Notes: generated by a model not told the origin, from the letters alone. Positions 37,052 to 48,344 are shown, counted from the stretch's first letter. The stretch is 64,000 bases of DNA from Pantoea sp. 1.19 (GCF_001922585.1 NZ_MRBS01000001.1:62001-126000); one strand, 5' to 3'. Numbers and translations are program-made.

Positions 37052-37954
37052 TTATTTGTCACGTTCAATAATAAAGCTCGCCAGGGCGCGCAGTGAACGG
37101 GTATTGAAAGATTGTGCCGCCAGCGCATCCAGCGCATCCAGCGATTGCCGGTACAGTTCCCCTGCTTTTGCGCGCGCGTTCTCCAGCCCCAGCAGAGCCG
37201 GATAGGTACTTTTGCCCAGCTGCTGATCGGCACCCTGCTGTTTACCCAGCACGGCGGTGTCCCCCACCACATCCAGAATGTCATCCTGTACCTGGAAAGC
37301 CAGACCAATAGCTTCCGCATAGCGGTCCAGCGCCGGCAGCGCCGCGACGCCGCGTTCACCGGCGGCCAGCGCACCCAGCCGTACCGCGCAGCGAATCAGC
37401 GCGCCAGTTTTATGCCGGTGGATGGCCTCCAGTTGATTGAGCGAGACCTGCTGACCTTCCGCAGCCAGGTCCAGCGCCTGTCCGCCACACATGCCGCCAC
37501 TGCCGCTGGCGCGCGCCAGCTCGGCAATCATCCGCAGACGGTGTGCGTCGCTGACCCCCGCCATGGGGGCTTCACTCAGGATGGAGAAGGCCAGCGTTTG
37601 CAGGGCATCTCCGGCTAAAATCGCGGTATCTTCGCCAAAACGTATATGGCAGGTGGGCTGCCCCCGCCGCAGGCTGTCGTTATCCATCGCCGGAAGATCG
37701 TCGTGAATTAACGAGTAGGCGTGAATACACTCTACTGCCGCCGCCGGCGCATCCAGACTGCCGGCATCGGCCTGCAGCATGTCGCCAGTAGCATACACGA
37801 GGAACGGCCGCAGGCGCTTGCCGCCTAACAGTGCGCCATATTCCATGGCCTGCGCCAGCGGACTGCTCTGAAATGGCTGCGCCTGCAGGTAAGCGGTCAG
37901 CGCCTGATTCACGCGCTGGTGACAGGCGTTCAGGAGGTGCATAAACTCCATCAC
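37052..37954 (-). CDS. ispA: (2E,6E)-farnesyl diphosphate synthase IspA
   Basis: 300 aa (E. coli 299). Condenses IPP with DMAPP and GPP. First Asp-rich motif [10 protein letters not shown], second [13 protein letters not shown], and [11 protein letters not shown] for the diphosphate. ATG 37954 overlaps the xseB stop in ATGA; a second ATG at 37951 is possible. Coupled between xseB and dxs, so the product of Dxs and later steps is used here. Confidence 0.97.
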   Translation of the reverse strand: MMEFMHLLNACHQRVNQALTAYLQAQPFQSSPLAQAMEYGALLGGKRLRPFLVYATGDMLQADAGSLDAPAAAVECIHAYSLIHDDLPAMDNDSLRRGQPTCHIRFGEDTAILAGDALQTLAFSILSEAPMAGVSDAHRLRMIAELARASGSGGMCGGQALDLAAEGQQVSLNQLEAIHRHKTGALIRCAVRLGALAAGERGVAALPALDRYAEAIGLAFQVQDDILDVVGDTAVLGKQQGADQQLGKSTYPALLGLENARAKAGELYRQSLDALDALAAQSFNTRSLRALASFIIERDK

Positions 37955-38193
37955 TCTTTTTCCGCCGCGAAAGGCGTCAGATCGGCGTCCCGATCGTCGC
38001 TCAGCAGAATCTGGACGCGCTGTTCCGCTTTTTGCAGCGTCTGCTGACCCTCTCGCGCCAGTTTAACGCCGCGCTCAAACTCGGTCAGGGCCGCTTCCAG
38101 CGGCAGCTCGCCGCTCTCCAGTCGGGTCACAATTTGCTCAAGTTCGGCAAGCGACGTTTCAAAACTGGCGGGTTGTTCAGCTTTTTTTGGCAT
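37951..38193 (-). CDS. xseB: Exodeoxyribonuclease VII small subunit XseB
   Basis: 80 aa, the E. coli length. Helical small subunit of the single-strand nuclease Exo[26 protein letters not shown] and [18 protein letters not shown] are the family pattern. ATG 38193. First gene of a leftward unit with ispA and dxs, divergent from thiI (223-bp spacer). Confidence 0.97.
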   Translation of the reverse strand: MPKKAEQPASFETSLAELEQIVTRLESGELPLEAALTEFERGVKLAREGQQTLQKAEQRVQILLSDDRDADLTPFAAEKE

Positions 38194-38416
38194 AAATGGT
38201 TTCTGCTCTGACGTGTTTTTTTTACTCTCAGGCGGTCATGTTAGCTGACCAGAATTGTTTAGCAAAATAATCATTGGCTGGCTGCGGCTACAGCGGCGCG
38301 CAAGGAAGAGTGATATACTCGCGCTCCCGGAGGCAAATCTGAACGATTTTGCCTGATTATGATTTTCACCTGCTGCCCATCGCGTGGCAGCGCGGTGACC
38401 AACGAACCGTGCAGCC

Positions 38417-39868
38417 ATGAAGTTTATCATTAAATTGTTCCCTGAAATTACCATCAAAAGCCAGTCCGTGCGCCTGCGTTTTATTAAAATTTTGACCGGG
38501 AACATCCGTAACGTCCTAAAATCCACCGGCGATGAGACGCTGGCGGTCGTCCGCCACTGGGACCACATTGTGGTGCGCTCTAAGCAAGACGGTCTGCGGG
38601 AAGTTTACATCGATGCCCTGAGCCGCGTGCCGGGGATCCATCACGTGCTGGAGGTGGAGGATCGCCTCTACACGGATATGCACGATATCTATGAGCAGAC
38701 CCTGATCCACTACCGCGCCCAGCTGGAAGGAAAAACCTTCTGCGTACGCGTGAAGCGCCGCGGCAGCCACAGCTTCAGCTCCCAGGACGTGGAGCGCTAC
38801 GTCGGCGGCGGCCTGAATCAACACGTCGCCGGAGCCAGCGTGAAGCTGAAACACCCGCAGGTGACGGTAAATCTGGAAATCGAAGACGATCGCTTGACGC
38901 TGGTTACCGCCCGCCACGCCGGCATCGGCGGCTTCCCCATCGGTACCCAGGAAGATGTACTGTCGCTGATTTCCGGCGGCTTTGACTCCGGCGTCTCCAG
39001 CTACATGCTGATGCGCCGCGGTTGCCGCGTGCACTACTGCTTCTTTAACCTCGGCGGCGCGGCCCACGAAATCGGCGTTCGCCAGGTGGCTCACTATCTG
39101 TGGAAGCGCTTTGGCAGCTCGCACCGCGTGCGCTTTATCGCCATCAATTTTGAGCCGGTGGTCGGGGCGATCCTCGAGAATATTGATGATGGTCAGATGG
39201 GCGTTGTGCTGAAGCGCATGATGGTGCGTGCCGCTTCGCAGATCGCTGAGCGCTACGGCGTGCAGGCGCTGGTGACCGGCGAAGCGATAGGCCAGGTCTC
39301 CAGCCAGACCCTGACTAACCTGCGGCTGATCGACAACGCCGCCGATACCCTGATTTTGCGCCCGCTGATTTCGCACGATAAAGAGCAGATTATTGATCTG
39401 GCGCGCGCGATTGGCACAGAGGACTTTGCCCGTACCATGCCGGAATATTGCGGCGTGATTTCGAAAAGCCCTACCGTCAAGGCGGTGAAGGCGAAAATCG
39501 AAGAGGAAGAGGCAAAGTTTGATTTTAGCCTGCTGGACCGGGTGGTGAATGAAGCCACCAACGTCGACATTCGTGAGATTGCTGAGCAGACCGAAGAAGA
39601 GGTGGTGGAAGTCGATACCGTCGCGGTGATTGGCCACCAGGAGGCGATCCTCGATATTCGCGCCAGCGATGAGCAGGAAGCGCGGCCGCTGCGCACCGAT
39701 GGGGTGGAAGTGGTGTCGATGCCGTTTTACAAGCTCGGTAGCCAGTTTGGGCAGCTTGACCAGGCCAAAACCTGGCTACTGTACTGCGAACGTGGGGTGA
39801 TGAGCCGCCTGCAGGCGCTCTATCTGCATGAGCAGGGCTTCAGCAACGTGAAGGTCTGGCGGCCCTGA
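38417..39868 (+). CDS. thiI: tRNA 4-thiouridine synthase / sulfurtransferase ThiI
   Basis: 483 aa (E. coli 482). Uses persulfide sulfur to thiolate U8 in tRNA and supplies sulfur for the thiazole of thiamin. NFLD and THUMP domains (residues about 1-165), PP-loop SGGFDSGVS near 191, disulfide-partner Cys in [12 protein letters not shown], and a C-terminal rhodanese-like domain with the persulfide Cys in [17 protein letters not shown] 38417. Ends against a 14-bp perfect hairpin shared with yajL. Confidence 0.98.
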   Translation: MKFIIKLFPEITIKSQSVRLRFIKILTGNIRNVLKSTGDETLAVVRHWDHIVVRSKQDGLREVYIDALSRVPGIHHVLEVEDRLYTDMHDIYEQTLIHYRAQLEGKTFCVRVKRRGSHSFSSQDVERYVGGGLNQHVAGASVKLKHPQVTVNLEIEDDRLTLVTARHAGIGGFPIGTQEDVLSLISGGFDSGVSSYMLMRRGCRVHYCFFNLGGAAHEIGVRQVAHYLWKRFGSSHRVRFIAINFEPVVGAILENIDDGQMGVVLKRMMVRAASQIAERYGVQALVTGEAIGQVSSQTLTNLRLIDNAADTLILRPLISHDKEQIIDLARAIGTEDFARTMPEYCGVISKSPTVKAVKAKIEEEEAKFDFSLLDRVVNEATNVDIREIAEQTEEEVVEVDTVAVIGHQEAILDIRASDEQEARPLRTDGVEVVSMPFYKLGSQFGQLDQAKTWLLYCERGVMSRLQALYLHEQGFSNVKVWRP

Positions 39869-39900
39869 AGCATTGGCGGGGCGTGTGCCCCGCCAATGCT
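39869..39900. terminator. Perfect 14-bp hairpin between convergent thiI and yajL, no T-tract
   Basis: AGCATTGGCGGGGC (39869-39882) and its exact complement (39887-39900), loop GTGT. It starts right after the thiI stop and its last base belongs to the yajL stop codon. No T-run on either side. Confidence 0.65.
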
Positions 39901-40508
39901 TACGCGCTTTCGCCGTCGTAGTAGTTATAAATCCCGGCGGCCAGCACCAGCTGCTCCGCCACTTCCCGGGCTTTTTCCCGTCCCGCCAGCAAATCAATCA
40001 GCTTCAGGCCGAAATCCATTGCCGTGCCCGGCCCCTGGCTGGTCAGCAGATTGACCCGCGGATCCCAGGTGACCCGACGATCGCTCCACTGCCCGGCGGG
40101 AATGGTCGCTTTTAATCCCGGCCAGCCGCTCATATTGCCGACCGGAAACAGATCGTGCGGGACCAGCACCGTGCCCGGAGCGGCGCAGATTGCCGCCACA
40201 ATGCGACCGGCGTGCGAAAACTGGCGCACCGTCTCGACCAGCAGCGGGCTGTCGCGAAAGCATTCGGCACCCTGCAGGCCGCCCGGTAATACCAGCGCAT
40301 CATAGTCGCCGTCTGCCAGCGTCACCAGCGGCCCGTCGGCCATCAGCCGAACTCCGCGCGAACAGCGAATTTCGCGGCTGCCGTCGTCCGCCACGCTGGC
40401 AAAGGTGACGCGGATCCCGGCGCGGACCAGCAGATCGGCGACGGTGACCGCCTCAATTTCCTCGGTGCCAGGTGCCAGACAGATCAGTACCGCTGCGTTG
40501 CTGTTCAT
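39900..40508 (-). CDS. yajL: DJ-1/PfpI family protein YajL
   Basis: 202 aa from ATG 40508 (E. coli 196). DJ-1 superfamily protein, described as an oxidative-stress chaperone and a deglycase (the latter disputed). Nucleophile Cys is in [12 protein letters not shown], with the upstream Glu in [28 protein letters not shown] is conserved. Start lies inside panE: the two genes overlap by 56 bp in different frames, so they are translationally linked. Confidence 0.95.
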   Translation of the reverse strand: MNSNAAVLICLAPGTEEIEAVTVADLLVRAGIRVTFASVADDGSREIRCSRGVRLMADGPLVTLADGDYDALVLPGGLQGAECFRDSPLLVETVRQFSHAGRIVAAICAAPGTVLVPHDLFPVGNMSGWPGLKATIPAGQWSDRRVTWDPRVNLLTSQGPGTAMDFGLKLIDLLAGREKAREVAEQLVLAAGIYNYYDGESA

Positions 40509-41376
40509 GGTATTGCTCCTTACGTTTAATCCGTTCATACAGCCGGCTGTTTTCCGGCGTGGCGATGCCCATCCGCCGCGCGGCGCGCAGCAGATAGCCT
40601 GTGATATAGTCAATTTCAGTACGCCGTCTGGCGCGGATGTCCTGCAGCATTGAAGAGGTGTTTTCCGCTGTGGCGGCGATCACGGCCCAGACCGTGGCGC
40701 GCAGATCGTCGACCGGCAGGCCCTCACGCGCCATCACCTCGGCCACTTCGTCGCAGAGAGCGTTAACCCGCTCCGGATAGTTGGCCAGCGCGCCGTTGGT
40801 ACAGTCGTATTCCACCGTTAGCGGATTGATGGCGCAGTTGACCGCCAGCTTTTGCCATGCCGAATGCGTAATGTCATTATGCCACGCGACGTCCGGCAGC
40901 GCCTGCTGCAGCGCCGCCGCCAGCGCGCTGTGGTCGCCGCAGCGGGCGTTAGCGGGACCAATGTGGGTCATGCCCGCCGCCACGTGCTCCACCTGCTGGC
41001 CGCTGCGCCGCGCCGCATGGGTGGTAAAGCCCTGCAGCAGCGGCTGGCGTATTTCGCCCAGCTCCTCCCGGGTACCCAGGCCGTTATGCAACAGCAGTAC
41101 CGGGCAGTCGGGCGGCAGATGCGGCAGCAGGTGTACCGTCGCGCTGGCTACCTGCCAGGCTTTTAGCGTCACCAGCAGCAGATCGCAGTGCGCCAGCCGC
41201 TGCGGATCATTGGCCGGCAGGGTGTAATGCAGAGGCTGTCCACTGAGGGTGCGCACGGCCACGCGGCAGTGCGCATGCGGAACCCGCAGCCAGCCCTGCA
41301 CCTGATGCTGCCGATCGTGCAGTGCGGCCAGCCATATCTGGCCGAGCGCACCGCAGCCCAGTACGGTAATATTCAT
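40453..41376 (-). CDS. panE: 2-dehydropantoate 2-reductase PanE
   Basis: 307 aa from ATG 41376 (E. coli 303). NADPH-dependent reduction of ketopantoate to pantoate for CoA synthesis. Rossmann motif [14 protein letters not shown] at residues 5-18; catalytic Lys in [15 protein letters not shown] and Glu in [14 protein letters not shown]. Leftward, overlapping yajL by 56 bp, as in the E. coli panE-yajL pair; divergent from yajQ. Confidence 0.97.
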   Translation of the reverse strand: MNITVLGCGALGQIWLAALHDRQHQVQGWLRVPHAHCRVAVRTLSGQPLHYTLPANDPQRLAHCDLLLVTLKAWQVASATVHLLPHLPPDCPVLLLHNGLGTREELGEIRQPLLQGFTTHAARRSGQQVEHVAAGMTHIGPANARCGDHSALAAALQQALPDVAWHNDITHSAWQKLAVNCAINPLTVEYDCTNGALANYPERVNALCDEVAEVMAREGLPVDDLRATVWAVIAATAENTSSMLQDIRARRRTEIDYITGYLLRAARRMGIATPENSRLYERIKRKEQYHEQQRSGTDLSGTWHRGN

Positions 41377-41498
41377 GGTTGTCTCCTGCGCCAGCGAATG
41401 CTGGCCTGTCTCCTCACGCCCCGCGGGCACGGCGTGAGGTTGCTTGTCTGTCGCAAGCAGGTATTATGCCTGTCACTTTTTTATCTGGAGAAGAGATC

Positions 41499-41993
41499 AT
41501 GCCATCTTTCGATATTGTTTCCGAAATTGACATGCAGGAAGTGCGCAACGCGGTTGAAAATGCCAACCGTGAGCTGAGCACCCGCTTTGATTTCCGTAAC
41601 GTGACCGCCAGTTTTGAACTGAGTGAGAAAAATCAGTCGATCACCGTCACCAGCGAGTCCGATTTTCAGGTGAAGCAGCTGGTGGATATCCTGCGCGAGA
41701 AGCTGCTGAAGCGCGGTATTGAAGGCGCCGCGCTGGAAGTTGACGATGAGCGCATCGAACACAGCGGTAAGACCTGGAGCGTCGAGGCCAAAATGAAGCA
41801 GGGTATTGAAACCGACGTCGCGAAGAAGATCGTCAAGCTGATCAAAGACAGCAAGCTGAAAGTGCAGTCGCAAATTCAGGGAGAAGCGGTGCGCGTCACC
41901 GGTAAATCGCGTGACGATCTGCAAGGCGCCATGGCGCTGGTGCGCGGCGGCAATCTGGGGCAGCCGTTCCAGTTCAAAAACTTCCGCGATTAA
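41499..41993 (+). CDS. yajQ: UPF0234 / nucleotide-binding protein YajQ
   Basis: 164 aa from ATG 41499 (E. coli 163), behind TCTGGAGAAGAGATC. Two ferredoxin-like domains; family members bind nucleotides, and a Xanthomonas homologue binds cyclic di-[18 protein letters not shown] start, STRFDFRNV and [20 protein letters not shown] are conserved. Stop TAA overlaps the stop of the convergent regulator in TTAA (41990-41993). Confidence 0.97.
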   Translation: MPSFDIVSEIDMQEVRNAVENANRELSTRFDFRNVTASFELSEKNQSITVTSESDFQVKQLVDILREKLLKRGIEGAALEVDDERIEHSGKTWSVEAKMKQGIETDVAKKIVKLIKDSKLKVQSQIQGEAVRVTGKSRDDLQGAMALVRGGNLGQPFQFKNFRD

Positions 41994-43783
41994 CGCCCGC
42001 TGGGCGCCTGCCGCCTGCGGGCGGCGCGCCGATACAGGGTGCTGCGCGCCACGCCCAGCGCGGCGGCGGCACGGGTGACGTTGCCAGCAAAGCGCTGCAG
42101 GGTGGCGGCAATCAGCGCGTCATCGTGCTGCTGCAGCGCCACGGGCGGGGCCTCCGCGGTGGCGGGCTGATAATCCGGCGGCAGATGGTGAGGCTCCAGT
42201 CGCTCGCCGTCGTCGGCCAGCGCCAGCATCACCGTCAGCAGGCTGCGCAGCTGGCGTACGTTCCCCGGCCAGCGCTGGCGGCAGAGTACGTCGATCAGCG
42301 CCGGGCTCAAGCATACACCACGCGGCGGACCGCCCAGTTCGCGCCACAGTTGAGAAATAAACGCCGCCAGATGCGGCCAGTCGCGCAGAGGCGGAATGCT
42401 GACGCGATACTCCTGCAAACGCCACAGTAAATCTTCACGAAAGCGCCCGTCGGCGACGCACTGACTCAGGTCACGGTGGCTGGCGCAGATCACGCTGAAA
42501 TTGACCCGGTAGCGGCGCGTATCGCCCAGCGGGCTGACCTCTTTCTCCTGCAGTACCCGCAGCAGGCGCGTCTGCAGCGCCAGCGGCATATCGCCGATCT
42601 CATCGAGGAACAGGATCCCGCCGTCGGCTTCGCGGATTTTTCCGATGTACCCCTGGCGGCGGGCGCCGGTAAAGGCCCCCGACTGATAACCAAACAACTC
42701 CGACTCAATCAGGGCCTCCGGCAGCGCGGCGCAGTTGATCGCAACAAAACCGCCTTCGCGCCAGCGGCTCTGCTGCCACAGCGCGCGACTGAGGTACTCT
42801 TTACCGCAGCCGGTTTCTCCGTGCATGCAGAGTGACACGCCGGCGTTCAACAACCGCAGCACGCGTCGATCCTCGCCGGGCAGGTGCGGCAGACTCGGGG
42901 AGGCGTCGGAGCAGGGCGCTGCGGCAGCGCTGAGGCGGCGCCGCGGTGCCCGCAGCTGAAACCAGAATGCCGGCTGACAGCGGCTTCGCAGCGGCTGAGG
43001 GAAGCGGCTCGCGCGCTGGCTATCCTGCGGAAACAGCTGGTTGAAGGTCTGCTGACCCAGCTGCGCTGGCGCGATCGCTAACCACTGCAGCGCCACCCGG
43101 TTAGCTGCCACCAGCCGCGCGTCGTCAAACAGCAGCAGCGCCTCTTCTGGCGTGTCCAACCCCTCCTGGCGGGGGTGGAGGCTCATCATCCACTGATCGG
43201 GCCGCAGGCTGGCCTTGGTCCACAGGTGCTCGATATGGCGTGCCGCCTGCTGGACCTGGGCCAGCGTTTGTGGATGAGGAAAGCGCACCGGCCCGGAGAT
43301 ATCCAGCACCCCGGCCAGGCTACCGTCGGGCGCCTGCAGCGGGCTGGCGGCACAATATAATCCGTGATTTCGCAGCAGAAAGTGTTGATCGCCGCGCACC
43401 TCGCAGCTCGCTGCCAGCGCCAGCGCGGTGCCAATCGCATTGGTTCCGCGTCCGCATTCGCTCCACAGGTTGCCCGGCGCCAGCGCGATGCGCTGTGCCT
43501 TTTCCAGCAGGCGATCGCTGCCGCAGGTATGTAACACCAGGCCGGCGCTATCGGAAAGGATGACCACCGCCTCGCGATCGGCGACCTGACTGGCCAGCGC
43601 GTGCATCACCGGCGTTGACAGCTGCTGGCGCTGCTGATGCTGTGCCAGCACGTCGGCCAGCTGCCCCGGCGGTAGCTGCGGAAACACCTCATCCTGTGGC
43701 GCCAGGCCGTAGCGCTGACTGCGTGACCAGGAGTCGGCCAGCGCGTCGGCCGCGCGCGGCGGGCGGAGCCGTTTTACGGACAT
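41990..43783 (-). CDS. AcoR-family sigma54-dependent transcriptional activator
   Basis: 597 aa. N-terminal signal region of the AcoR type ([10 protein letters not shown], then a GAF domain with [15 protein letters not shown] and [23 protein letters not shown] split at about residues 105-165), a PAS-like segment (210-250), the AAA+ domain with Walker A GETGCGKE (322-329), sigma54-contact loop GAFTGA (369-374), [14 protein letters not shown] and arginine fingers, and a Fis-type HTH at the end ([20 protein letters not shown]). Divergent from an aldehyde dehydrogenase with a sigma54 promoter, which it most likely controls. The inducer (acetoin, acetaldehyde, an alcohol or other) cannot be told. 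Absent from this site in E. coli. Confidence 0.9.
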   Translation of the reverse strand: MSVKRLRPPRAADALADSWSRSQRYGLAPQDEVFPQLPPGQLADVLAQHQQRQQLSTPVMHALASQVADREAVVILSDSAGLVLHTCGSDRLLEKAQRIALAPGNLWSECGRGTNAIGTALALAASCEVRGDQHFLLRNHGLYCAASPLQAPDGSLAGVLDISGPVRFPHPQTLAQVQQAARHIEHLWTKASLRPDQWMMSLHPRQEGLDTPEEALLLFDDARLVAANRVALQWLAIAPAQLGQQTFNQLFPQDSQRASRFPQPLRSRCQPAFWFQLRAPRRRLSAAAAPCSDASPSLPHLPGEDRRVLRLLNAGVSLCMHGETGCGKEYLSRALWQQSRWREGGFVAINCAALPEALIESELFGYQSGAFTGARRQGYIGKIREADGGILFLDEIGDMPLALQTRLLRVLQEKEVSPLGDTRRYRVNFSVICASHRDLSQCVADGRFREDLLWRLQEYRVSIPPLRDWPHLAAFISQLWRELGGPPRGVCLSPALIDVLCRQRWPGNVRQLRSLLTVMLALADDGERLEPHHLPPDYQPATAEAPPVALQQHDDALIAATLQRFAGNVTRAAAALGVARSTLYRRAARRRQAPSGR

Positions 43784-43796
43784 CGTTCACCTCAGG

Positions 43797-43857
43797 TGTT
43801 GCGTGTGTTGCAAAATTGTATCGCTTTGGCTGTTCTGTTGTTGCGATTTGCAACACA
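43797..43857 (+). promoter_or_regulatory. Putative upstream activator sites for the AcoR-like regulator
   Basis: A perfect dyad TGTTGC-GATTT-GCAACA lies at 43839-43855. About 40 bp upstream, TGTTGC half-sites occur at 43797-43802 and 43806-43811; the segment TGTGTTGCAAA (43804-43814) is an exact inverted copy of TTTGCAACACA (43847-43857). Located 95-155 bp upstream of the -24/-12 promoter, as expected of enhancer-type sites. Confidence 0.65.
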
Positions 43858-43950
43858 GTTACGTTATCTCAGATACCGTCCGCGACAGCATCCCGAAGTG
43901 TCGAGCAGTGATCTTATATATATCAATAAGTTGATTAGTCAGGATGGCGT

Positions 43951-43966
43951 TGGCATGCAAGCTGCT
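43951..43966 (+). promoter_or_regulatory. Sigma54 (-24/-12) promoter of the aldehyde dehydrogenase gene
   Basis: TGGCATGCAAGCTGCT has GG (43952-43953) and GC (43964-43965) exactly ten bases apart. Compared with TGGCACG-N4-TTGCT it differs at two bases. The start of transcription would be near 43977, giving a leader of about 77 bases. Confidence 0.75.
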
Positions 43967-44053
43967 TGGATGAGGCTGGTAAGGGGCGGCGGCGGTGCCT
44001 GCTGTCGCCGCCCGGCAATGATCATTGATATGAAGAAAATGAAGGAGTTACCC

Positions 44054-45574
44054 ATGCGCTACGCACATCCTGGTTCACCCGATGCCGTGGTTTCGTTTGC
44101 TGAGAGCTACGGCAACTTTATTGATGGTCGCTTTGTCGCACCGCTAGCGGGGCGCTATTTTGACAATACGTCGCCGGTGACCGGCGCGTTGATCGCTCGC
44201 TTTCCACGTTCCGATGCTCAGGATATTGAACGGGCGCTGGATGCCGCACACCGCGCGGCGGACGCCTGGGGAAAAACATCGGTGCAGCAGCGGTCGGCGG
44301 TGCTGCTGGCGATAGCCGATCGCATTCAGCAGCATCTGGAAATGCTGGCGGTAGCGGAGAGCTGGGATAACGGAAAACCGGTACGGGAGACGCTTAATGC
44401 CGATCTTCCGCTGGCGGTGGATCACTTCCGCTATTTTGCCGGCTGCCTGCGCGCGCAGGAAGGTACGCTGGCGGAGATCGACGAACACACCGTGGCCTAC
44501 CATTTTTATGAGCCGCTGGGGGTTGTGGGGCAGATTATTCCGTGGAACTTCCCGCTGCTGATGGCGGCGTGGAAGCTGGCTCCCGCGCTGGCCGCCGGTA
44601 ACTGCGTGGTGCTGAAACCGGCGGAGCAAACGCCGCTGACGATTACCCTGCTGATGGAGCTGATAGGTGATTTGCTGCCGGACGGCGTGGTGAATGTGGT
44701 GCAGGGCTACGGCCGTGAAGCCGGTGAAGCGTTGGCCACCAGCAAGCGCATTGCCAAAATCGCCTTTACGGGGTCCACTGCCGTGGGGCGGCATATTATG
44801 ACCTGCGCCGCTGAGAACATTATTCCCTGCACCGTAGAGCTGGGCGGTAAGTCACCCAACATCTACTTTGCCGACATCATGCAGGGTGAGCCGGAGTTTA
44901 TCGAGAAGGCCGTTGAGGGCGTTGTGCTGGGCTTTTTCAATCAGGGGGAGGTCTGTACCTGTCCCTCCCGTGCGCTGATTCAGGCGTCCATCTACCCGGA
45001 GTTTATTACCCGGGTGCTGGATAAAATCGCTACCATTCGCCGCGGCGATCCGCTGGACACCGACACCATGATTGGCGCCCAGGCTTCGCAACAGCAGTTT
45101 GATAAGATCATGTCTTACATAGAGATTGCCCGTCAGGAAGGGGGAAATATCCTCACCGGCGGGGAGGCCGTACGCGTCAGTGACGGTCTGGAAAATGGTT
45201 TCTATATTCAGCCGACGCTGATCAAGGGCAATAACACCATGCGCTGTTTTCAGGAGGAGATTTTTGGGCCGGTCATTGGTATCACCACGTTTCAGGATGA
45301 AGCAGAGGCGCTGGCGTTGGCTAATCAGACCGAGTATGGCCTGGGCGCCGGGGTATGGACGCGTGATATGAACCTGGCGTACCGCATGGGACGGGCCATT
45401 AAGGCCGGACGCGTCTGGACTAACTGCTATCACGTTTACCCGGCGCATGCGGCATTTGGTGGCTATAAAAAATCCGGCGTGGGGCGGGAGACGCACAAAA
45501 TGGCGCTGGCAAACTATCAGCACACCAAAAATTTGCTGGTCAGCTACAGTACCTCACCGCTGGGCCTGTTTTGA
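44054..45574 (+). CDS. aldB: AldB/AcoD-type aldehyde dehydrogenase
   Basis: 506 aa from ATG 44054, behind AAGGAG (44042-44047); the frame extends back to 43796 but that DNA is regulatory. NAD(P)-dependent oxidation of aldehydes, typically acetaldehyde, to acids. [19 protein letters not shown] and FTGSTAVG bind the cofactor; Glu262 in VELGGKSPN and Cys301 in GEVCTCPSR are catalytic. The C-terminal [19 protein letters not shown] and [13 protein letters not shown] are very close to E. coli AldB and to AcoD. Control by sigma54 and the divergent activator is inferred from the promoter. E. coli aldB is at another locus and controlled differently. Confidence 0.92.
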   Translation: MRYAHPGSPDAVVSFAESYGNFIDGRFVAPLAGRYFDNTSPVTGALIARFPRSDAQDIERALDAAHRAADAWGKTSVQQRSAVLLAIADRIQQHLEMLAVAESWDNGKPVRETLNADLPLAVDHFRYFAGCLRAQEGTLAEIDEHTVAYHFYEPLGVVGQIIPWNFPLLMAAWKLAPALAAGNCVVLKPAEQTPLTITLLMELIGDLLPDGVVNVVQGYGREAGEALATSKRIAKIAFTGSTAVGRHIMTCAAENIIPCTVELGGKSPNIYFADIMQGEPEFIEKAVEGVVLGFFNQGEVCTCPSRALIQASIYPEFITRVLDKIATIRRGDPLDTDTMIGAQASQQQFDKIMSYIEIARQEGGNILTGGEAVRVSDGLENGFYIQPTLIKGNNTMRCFQEEIFGPVIGITTFQDEAEALALANQTEYGLGAGVWTRDMNLAYRMGRAIKAGRVWTNCYHVYPAHAAFGGYKKSGVGRETHKMALANYQHTKNLLVSYSTSPLGLF

Positions 45575-45580
45575 ACCGCG

Positions 45581-45604
45581 GCGCGGCGGGATAAACCGCC
45601 GCGC
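45581..45604. terminator. Hairpin between convergent aldB and yajR, no T-tract
   Basis: 9-bp perfect stem GCGCGGCGG / CCGCCGCGC around GATAAA, seven bases after the aldB stop and 15 bases before the yajR stop. No T-run on either strand. Confidence 0.55.
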
Positions 45605-45618
45605 GATTGCTCTGCGAC

Positions 45619-46980
45619 TCAGGCGCTGGCGACCAGCGCCTCCAGCTCGGGGCGGCTGATGACTTTGCTATCGATTTTTACGTAGGCGCTGCGCTCTTCA
45701 GTGACAATCATCACCGCGCTGACGCCGGGCTGCGCGGCCAGTCGCTGACGCAGTTTCTCCGCATCAAACTCGCCTTTCAGGACAATCCGCAGGCTGGTAA
45801 CGTACGGCGGCTCCTGCATGGTGCTGCTCAGCAATAGCCACAGCATCGCCACGATGCTGCCAAGCAGGAAGACGCTTTGCGCATCGAAGTGCTGCAGCAC
45901 CCAGCCCCCGAGGCTGCCGCCAAGCGCGACGCCGATAAACTGGCTGGTGGAGTAAACTCCCATTGCCGTTCCTTTATAGCCGGCGGGGGACTCTTTACTG
46001 ACCAGCGATGGCAGGATCGCCTCCATCAGATTAAATCCGAGGAAAAACAGCTGCACGCCAATCGCCAGCGTCCAGAAGCTGTTACCCGCGCCCCACAGCA
46101 CTATCTCTGCGATCAGCAGCAGCGCCACGCAGCCGATAAATACCGGCTTCATTTTGCGCTTCACTTCGGCAAGGATAATAAACGGCAGTACCGCAACAAA
46201 CGAAATCAGCATGGTAGTCAGCCACACTTTCCACTGCTGCTCCGCCGCCATTCCGGCCTGCTCTAACTGACCGGGCAGTGCGACAAAGCTCGACATCAGT
46301 AAGATGTGCAGGGCCATGATGCCCGTATTCAGCCGCAGCAGGCGCGGCTCTGCCAGCACTTTGCGCAGGCTACCCTTTACCATGCCGGATTCGCGATTCA
46401 GAACGTGATGTTTCGCGTTTGGCACCACCATCAGGGTGATGACAATCGCCAGCGAGGCCAGCAGGGCGATCATCCAGAATAGTGCCTGCAGGCCAAAGCG
46501 ATGGGTGACAATGGGGCCCAGCACCATGGCGATGGCGAAGGTGATGCCGAAGCTGATGCCGATAAACGCCATCGCCTTGGTGCGATTTTGCTCGCGGGTC
46601 AAATCGGAAAGCAGCGCCATCACCGCGGCGGCGATCGCCCCGGCACCCTGCAGAGCGCGCCCGAGGATCACGCCCCAAATCGAGTCGGTGGTAGCGGCAA
46701 TGATGCTGCCGACAACAAACATCAGCAGCCCGCCGACAATCAGCGGTTTGCGACCAATCCGGTCGGAGAGCAGGCCAAAGGGAATTTGAAAGATGGCCTG
46801 TGCCAGACCGTAAATCCCAATCGCCAGGCCAATCAGCGATTCGGTGGCGCCCTGCAGCGCCATGCCCCAGGTGGTGAGCACCGGCAGCACCATAAACATG
46901 CCCAGCATGCGCAGTGAAAAAACGGTGCCCAAACCCCAGGTCGCTCGCAGCTCGACCGGCGTCATTTTATTGTCGTTCAT
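45619..46980 (-). CDS. yajR: MFS transporter YajR
   Basis: 453 aa (E. coli 454). Drug:H+ antiporter-like major facilitator with twelve membrane helices and a cytosolic C-terminal YAM domain of ferredoxin-like fold (last 70 residues, SLRIVLKGEFDAEKLRQRL). Motif A GLLSDRIGRKPLIVGGLL is between helices 2 and 3; MVLPVLTTWG and the TATWGLGTVFSLRML-like start (RATWGLGTVFSLRML) are conserved. Substrate unknown. Leftward gene just after the cyo terminator, same place as in E. coli. Confidence 0.96.
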   Translation of the reverse strand: MNDNKMTPVELRATWGLGTVFSLRMLGMFMVLPVLTTWGMALQGATESLIGLAIGIYGLAQAIFQIPFGLLSDRIGRKPLIVGGLLMFVVGSIIAATTDSIWGVILGRALQGAGAIAAAVMALLSDLTREQNRTKAMAFIGISFGITFAIAMVLGPIVTHRFGLQALFWMIALLASLAIVITLMVVPNAKHHVLNRESGMVKGSLRKVLAEPRLLRLNTGIMALHILLMSSFVALPGQLEQAGMAAEQQWKVWLTTMLISFVAVLPFIILAEVKRKMKPVFIGCVALLLIAEIVLWGAGNSFWTLAIGVQLFFLGFNLMEAILPSLVSKESPAGYKGTAMGVYSTSQFIGVALGGSLGGWVLQHFDAQSVFLLGSIVAMLWLLLSSTMQEPPYVTSLRIVLKGEFDAEKLRQRLAAQPGVSAVMIVTEERSAYVKIDSKVISRPELEALVASA

Positions 46981-47061
46981 GACTACCTCAATTTTTCTAT
47001 TGTTAACATTTTAGAGGGCGGGGGAGGGTGGGTAAAACATTAGTTTTGTTAGAGTAGTAAC

Positions 47062-47089
47062 AAAAAGAAAAAGGGCGCAGAGCGCCCTT
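47062..47089 (-). terminator. Intrinsic terminator of the cyo operon
   Basis: On the minus strand GGGCGC-TCT-GCGCCC (47087-47073) is followed by TTTTTCTTTTT (47072-47062). It lies 24 bp after the cyoE stop and 82 bp before yajR. Confidence 0.9.
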
Positions 47090-47112
47090 CGGGAGTGGTG
47101 GAACCGGTGGAG

Positions 47113-48000
47113 CTACCAGACGTAGGTCAGTAAATCCTTCGAGGCCGGAGTCATAAAATCGACTGACATCATCACGCTCAGTGAGGTGATAGCCACGATG
47201 GAGAACACAAACAGCTTACGAGCCCAGACGCGGTCGTTAGAGGTCTTGTAGCCGGACAATGCCATGCCCAGCCACCAGACGCTCACCGCGGCGGCAACCA
47301 CCAGATATTTATAACCGGCATAGCCACCGAGCGTCAGCATCAGCGTGGCAATCATAAACGCGATGATATACAGCGTAATATGATTTTTGGCCACCGAAAT
47401 GCCTTTCACCACCGGCAGTACCGGAATGTTGGCCGCCTGATAGTCTTTGAAGCGGAAGATGGCAATCGCATAGGAGTGCGGCATCTGCCAGAGACTGAAA
47501 ATAGCCAACAGAATCAGGGCGCCGGCATCAAACTGGTTGGTGACCGCACAGTAGCCAATCACCGGCGGGGCGGCACCAGACAGGCTGCCAATCAGCGTAC
47601 CGTAAACGGAGTGGCGCTTCATGTACAGGCTGTAGATGCCAACGTAAACCACAAAGCCCATCACCGCCAGCCACATGGCCAGCGGGTTTGCACCGAACCA
47701 CAGCAACGCAAAACCAGCAATACCCAGCAAGGTTGCATACACCAGGGTGACTTTCGGAGCGATGAGGCCTTTCACCAGCACTCGGTTCTTGGTTCTCTCC
47801 ATTTTTCTGTCAATGTCGCGGTCGATATAGTTGTTAAACACACAACCGGATGCCACAACCAGTGACACACCGACCAACGCCACGAGGAACAGGGTGTAAT
47901 CAATGTCGCCTTTTGAAGCGAGCAGAAAACCCCCGATTACAGAAATTAAATTTCCGAAAATAATTCCTGGTTTCGTTACTTGCAGGTATTGCTTAATCAT
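47113..48000 (-). CDS. cyoE: Protoheme IX farnesyltransferase (heme O synthase) CyoE
   Basis: 295 aa from ATG 48000 (E. coli 296). Adds a farnesyl group to heme b to give heme O for the bo3 oxidase. UbiA-type prenyltransferase with about nine membrane helices; [20 protein letters not shown] is the first Asp-rich motif (20 residues) and [19 protein letters not shown] the second region. 14 bp after cyoD. Last gene of cyoABCDE. Confidence 0.98.
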   Translation of the reverse strand: MIKQYLQVTKPGIIFGNLISVIGGFLLASKGDIDYTLFLVALVGVSLVVASGCVFNNYIDRDIDRKMERTKNRVLVKGLIAPKVTLVYATLLGIAGFALLWFGANPLAMWLAVMGFVVYVGIYSLYMKRHSVYGTLIGSLSGAAPPVIGYCAVTNQFDAGALILLAIFSLWQMPHSYAIAIFRFKDYQAANIPVLPVVKGISVAKNHITLYIIAFMIATLMLTLGGYAGYKYLVVAAAVSVWWLGMALSGYKTSNDRVWARKLFVFSIVAITSLSVMMSVDFMTPASKDLLTYVW

Positions 48001-48014
48001 TACGTACGACTCAG

Positions 48015-48344
48015 TTAATGGGGCATCATGTTGTAGTTGAGGTTCCACATGATCCAGATCGAGCCTACCACAACGATAAGGATAATAATGGCCGCAAAGA
48101 CAATGGCCACCATGTTCCATCCACCCTCAGATTTGCTGTCCAGGTGCAGGAAGTAGACCAGGTGAACCAGCACCTGGACCACCGCACAAACCAGCACCAC
48201 GGCCAGGATAGTGCCTTTCGACGCGCCGCCATCCATGACCATCCAGAACGGAATACCGGTCAGGATGATCGACAGGATGAAGCCTATCATATAGGACTTC
48301 ACGCTGCCGTGAGAGGCGCCATGTTCGTTTACAGAATGACTCAT
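48015..48344 (-). CDS. cyoD: Cytochrome bo3 oxidase subunit IV CyoD
   Basis: 109 aa from ATG 48344, the E. coli length. Small three-helix subunit helping assembly of the CuB site. [20 protein letters not shown] and [21 protein letters not shown] (split here) are conserved. Start overlaps the cyoC stop in TAATG. Confidence 0.97.
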   Translation of the reverse strand: MSHSVNEHGASHGSVKSYMIGFILSIILTGIPFWMVMDGGASKGTILAVVLVCAVVQVLVHLVYFLHLDSKSEGGWNMVAIVFAAIIILIVVVGSIWIMWNLNYNMMPH

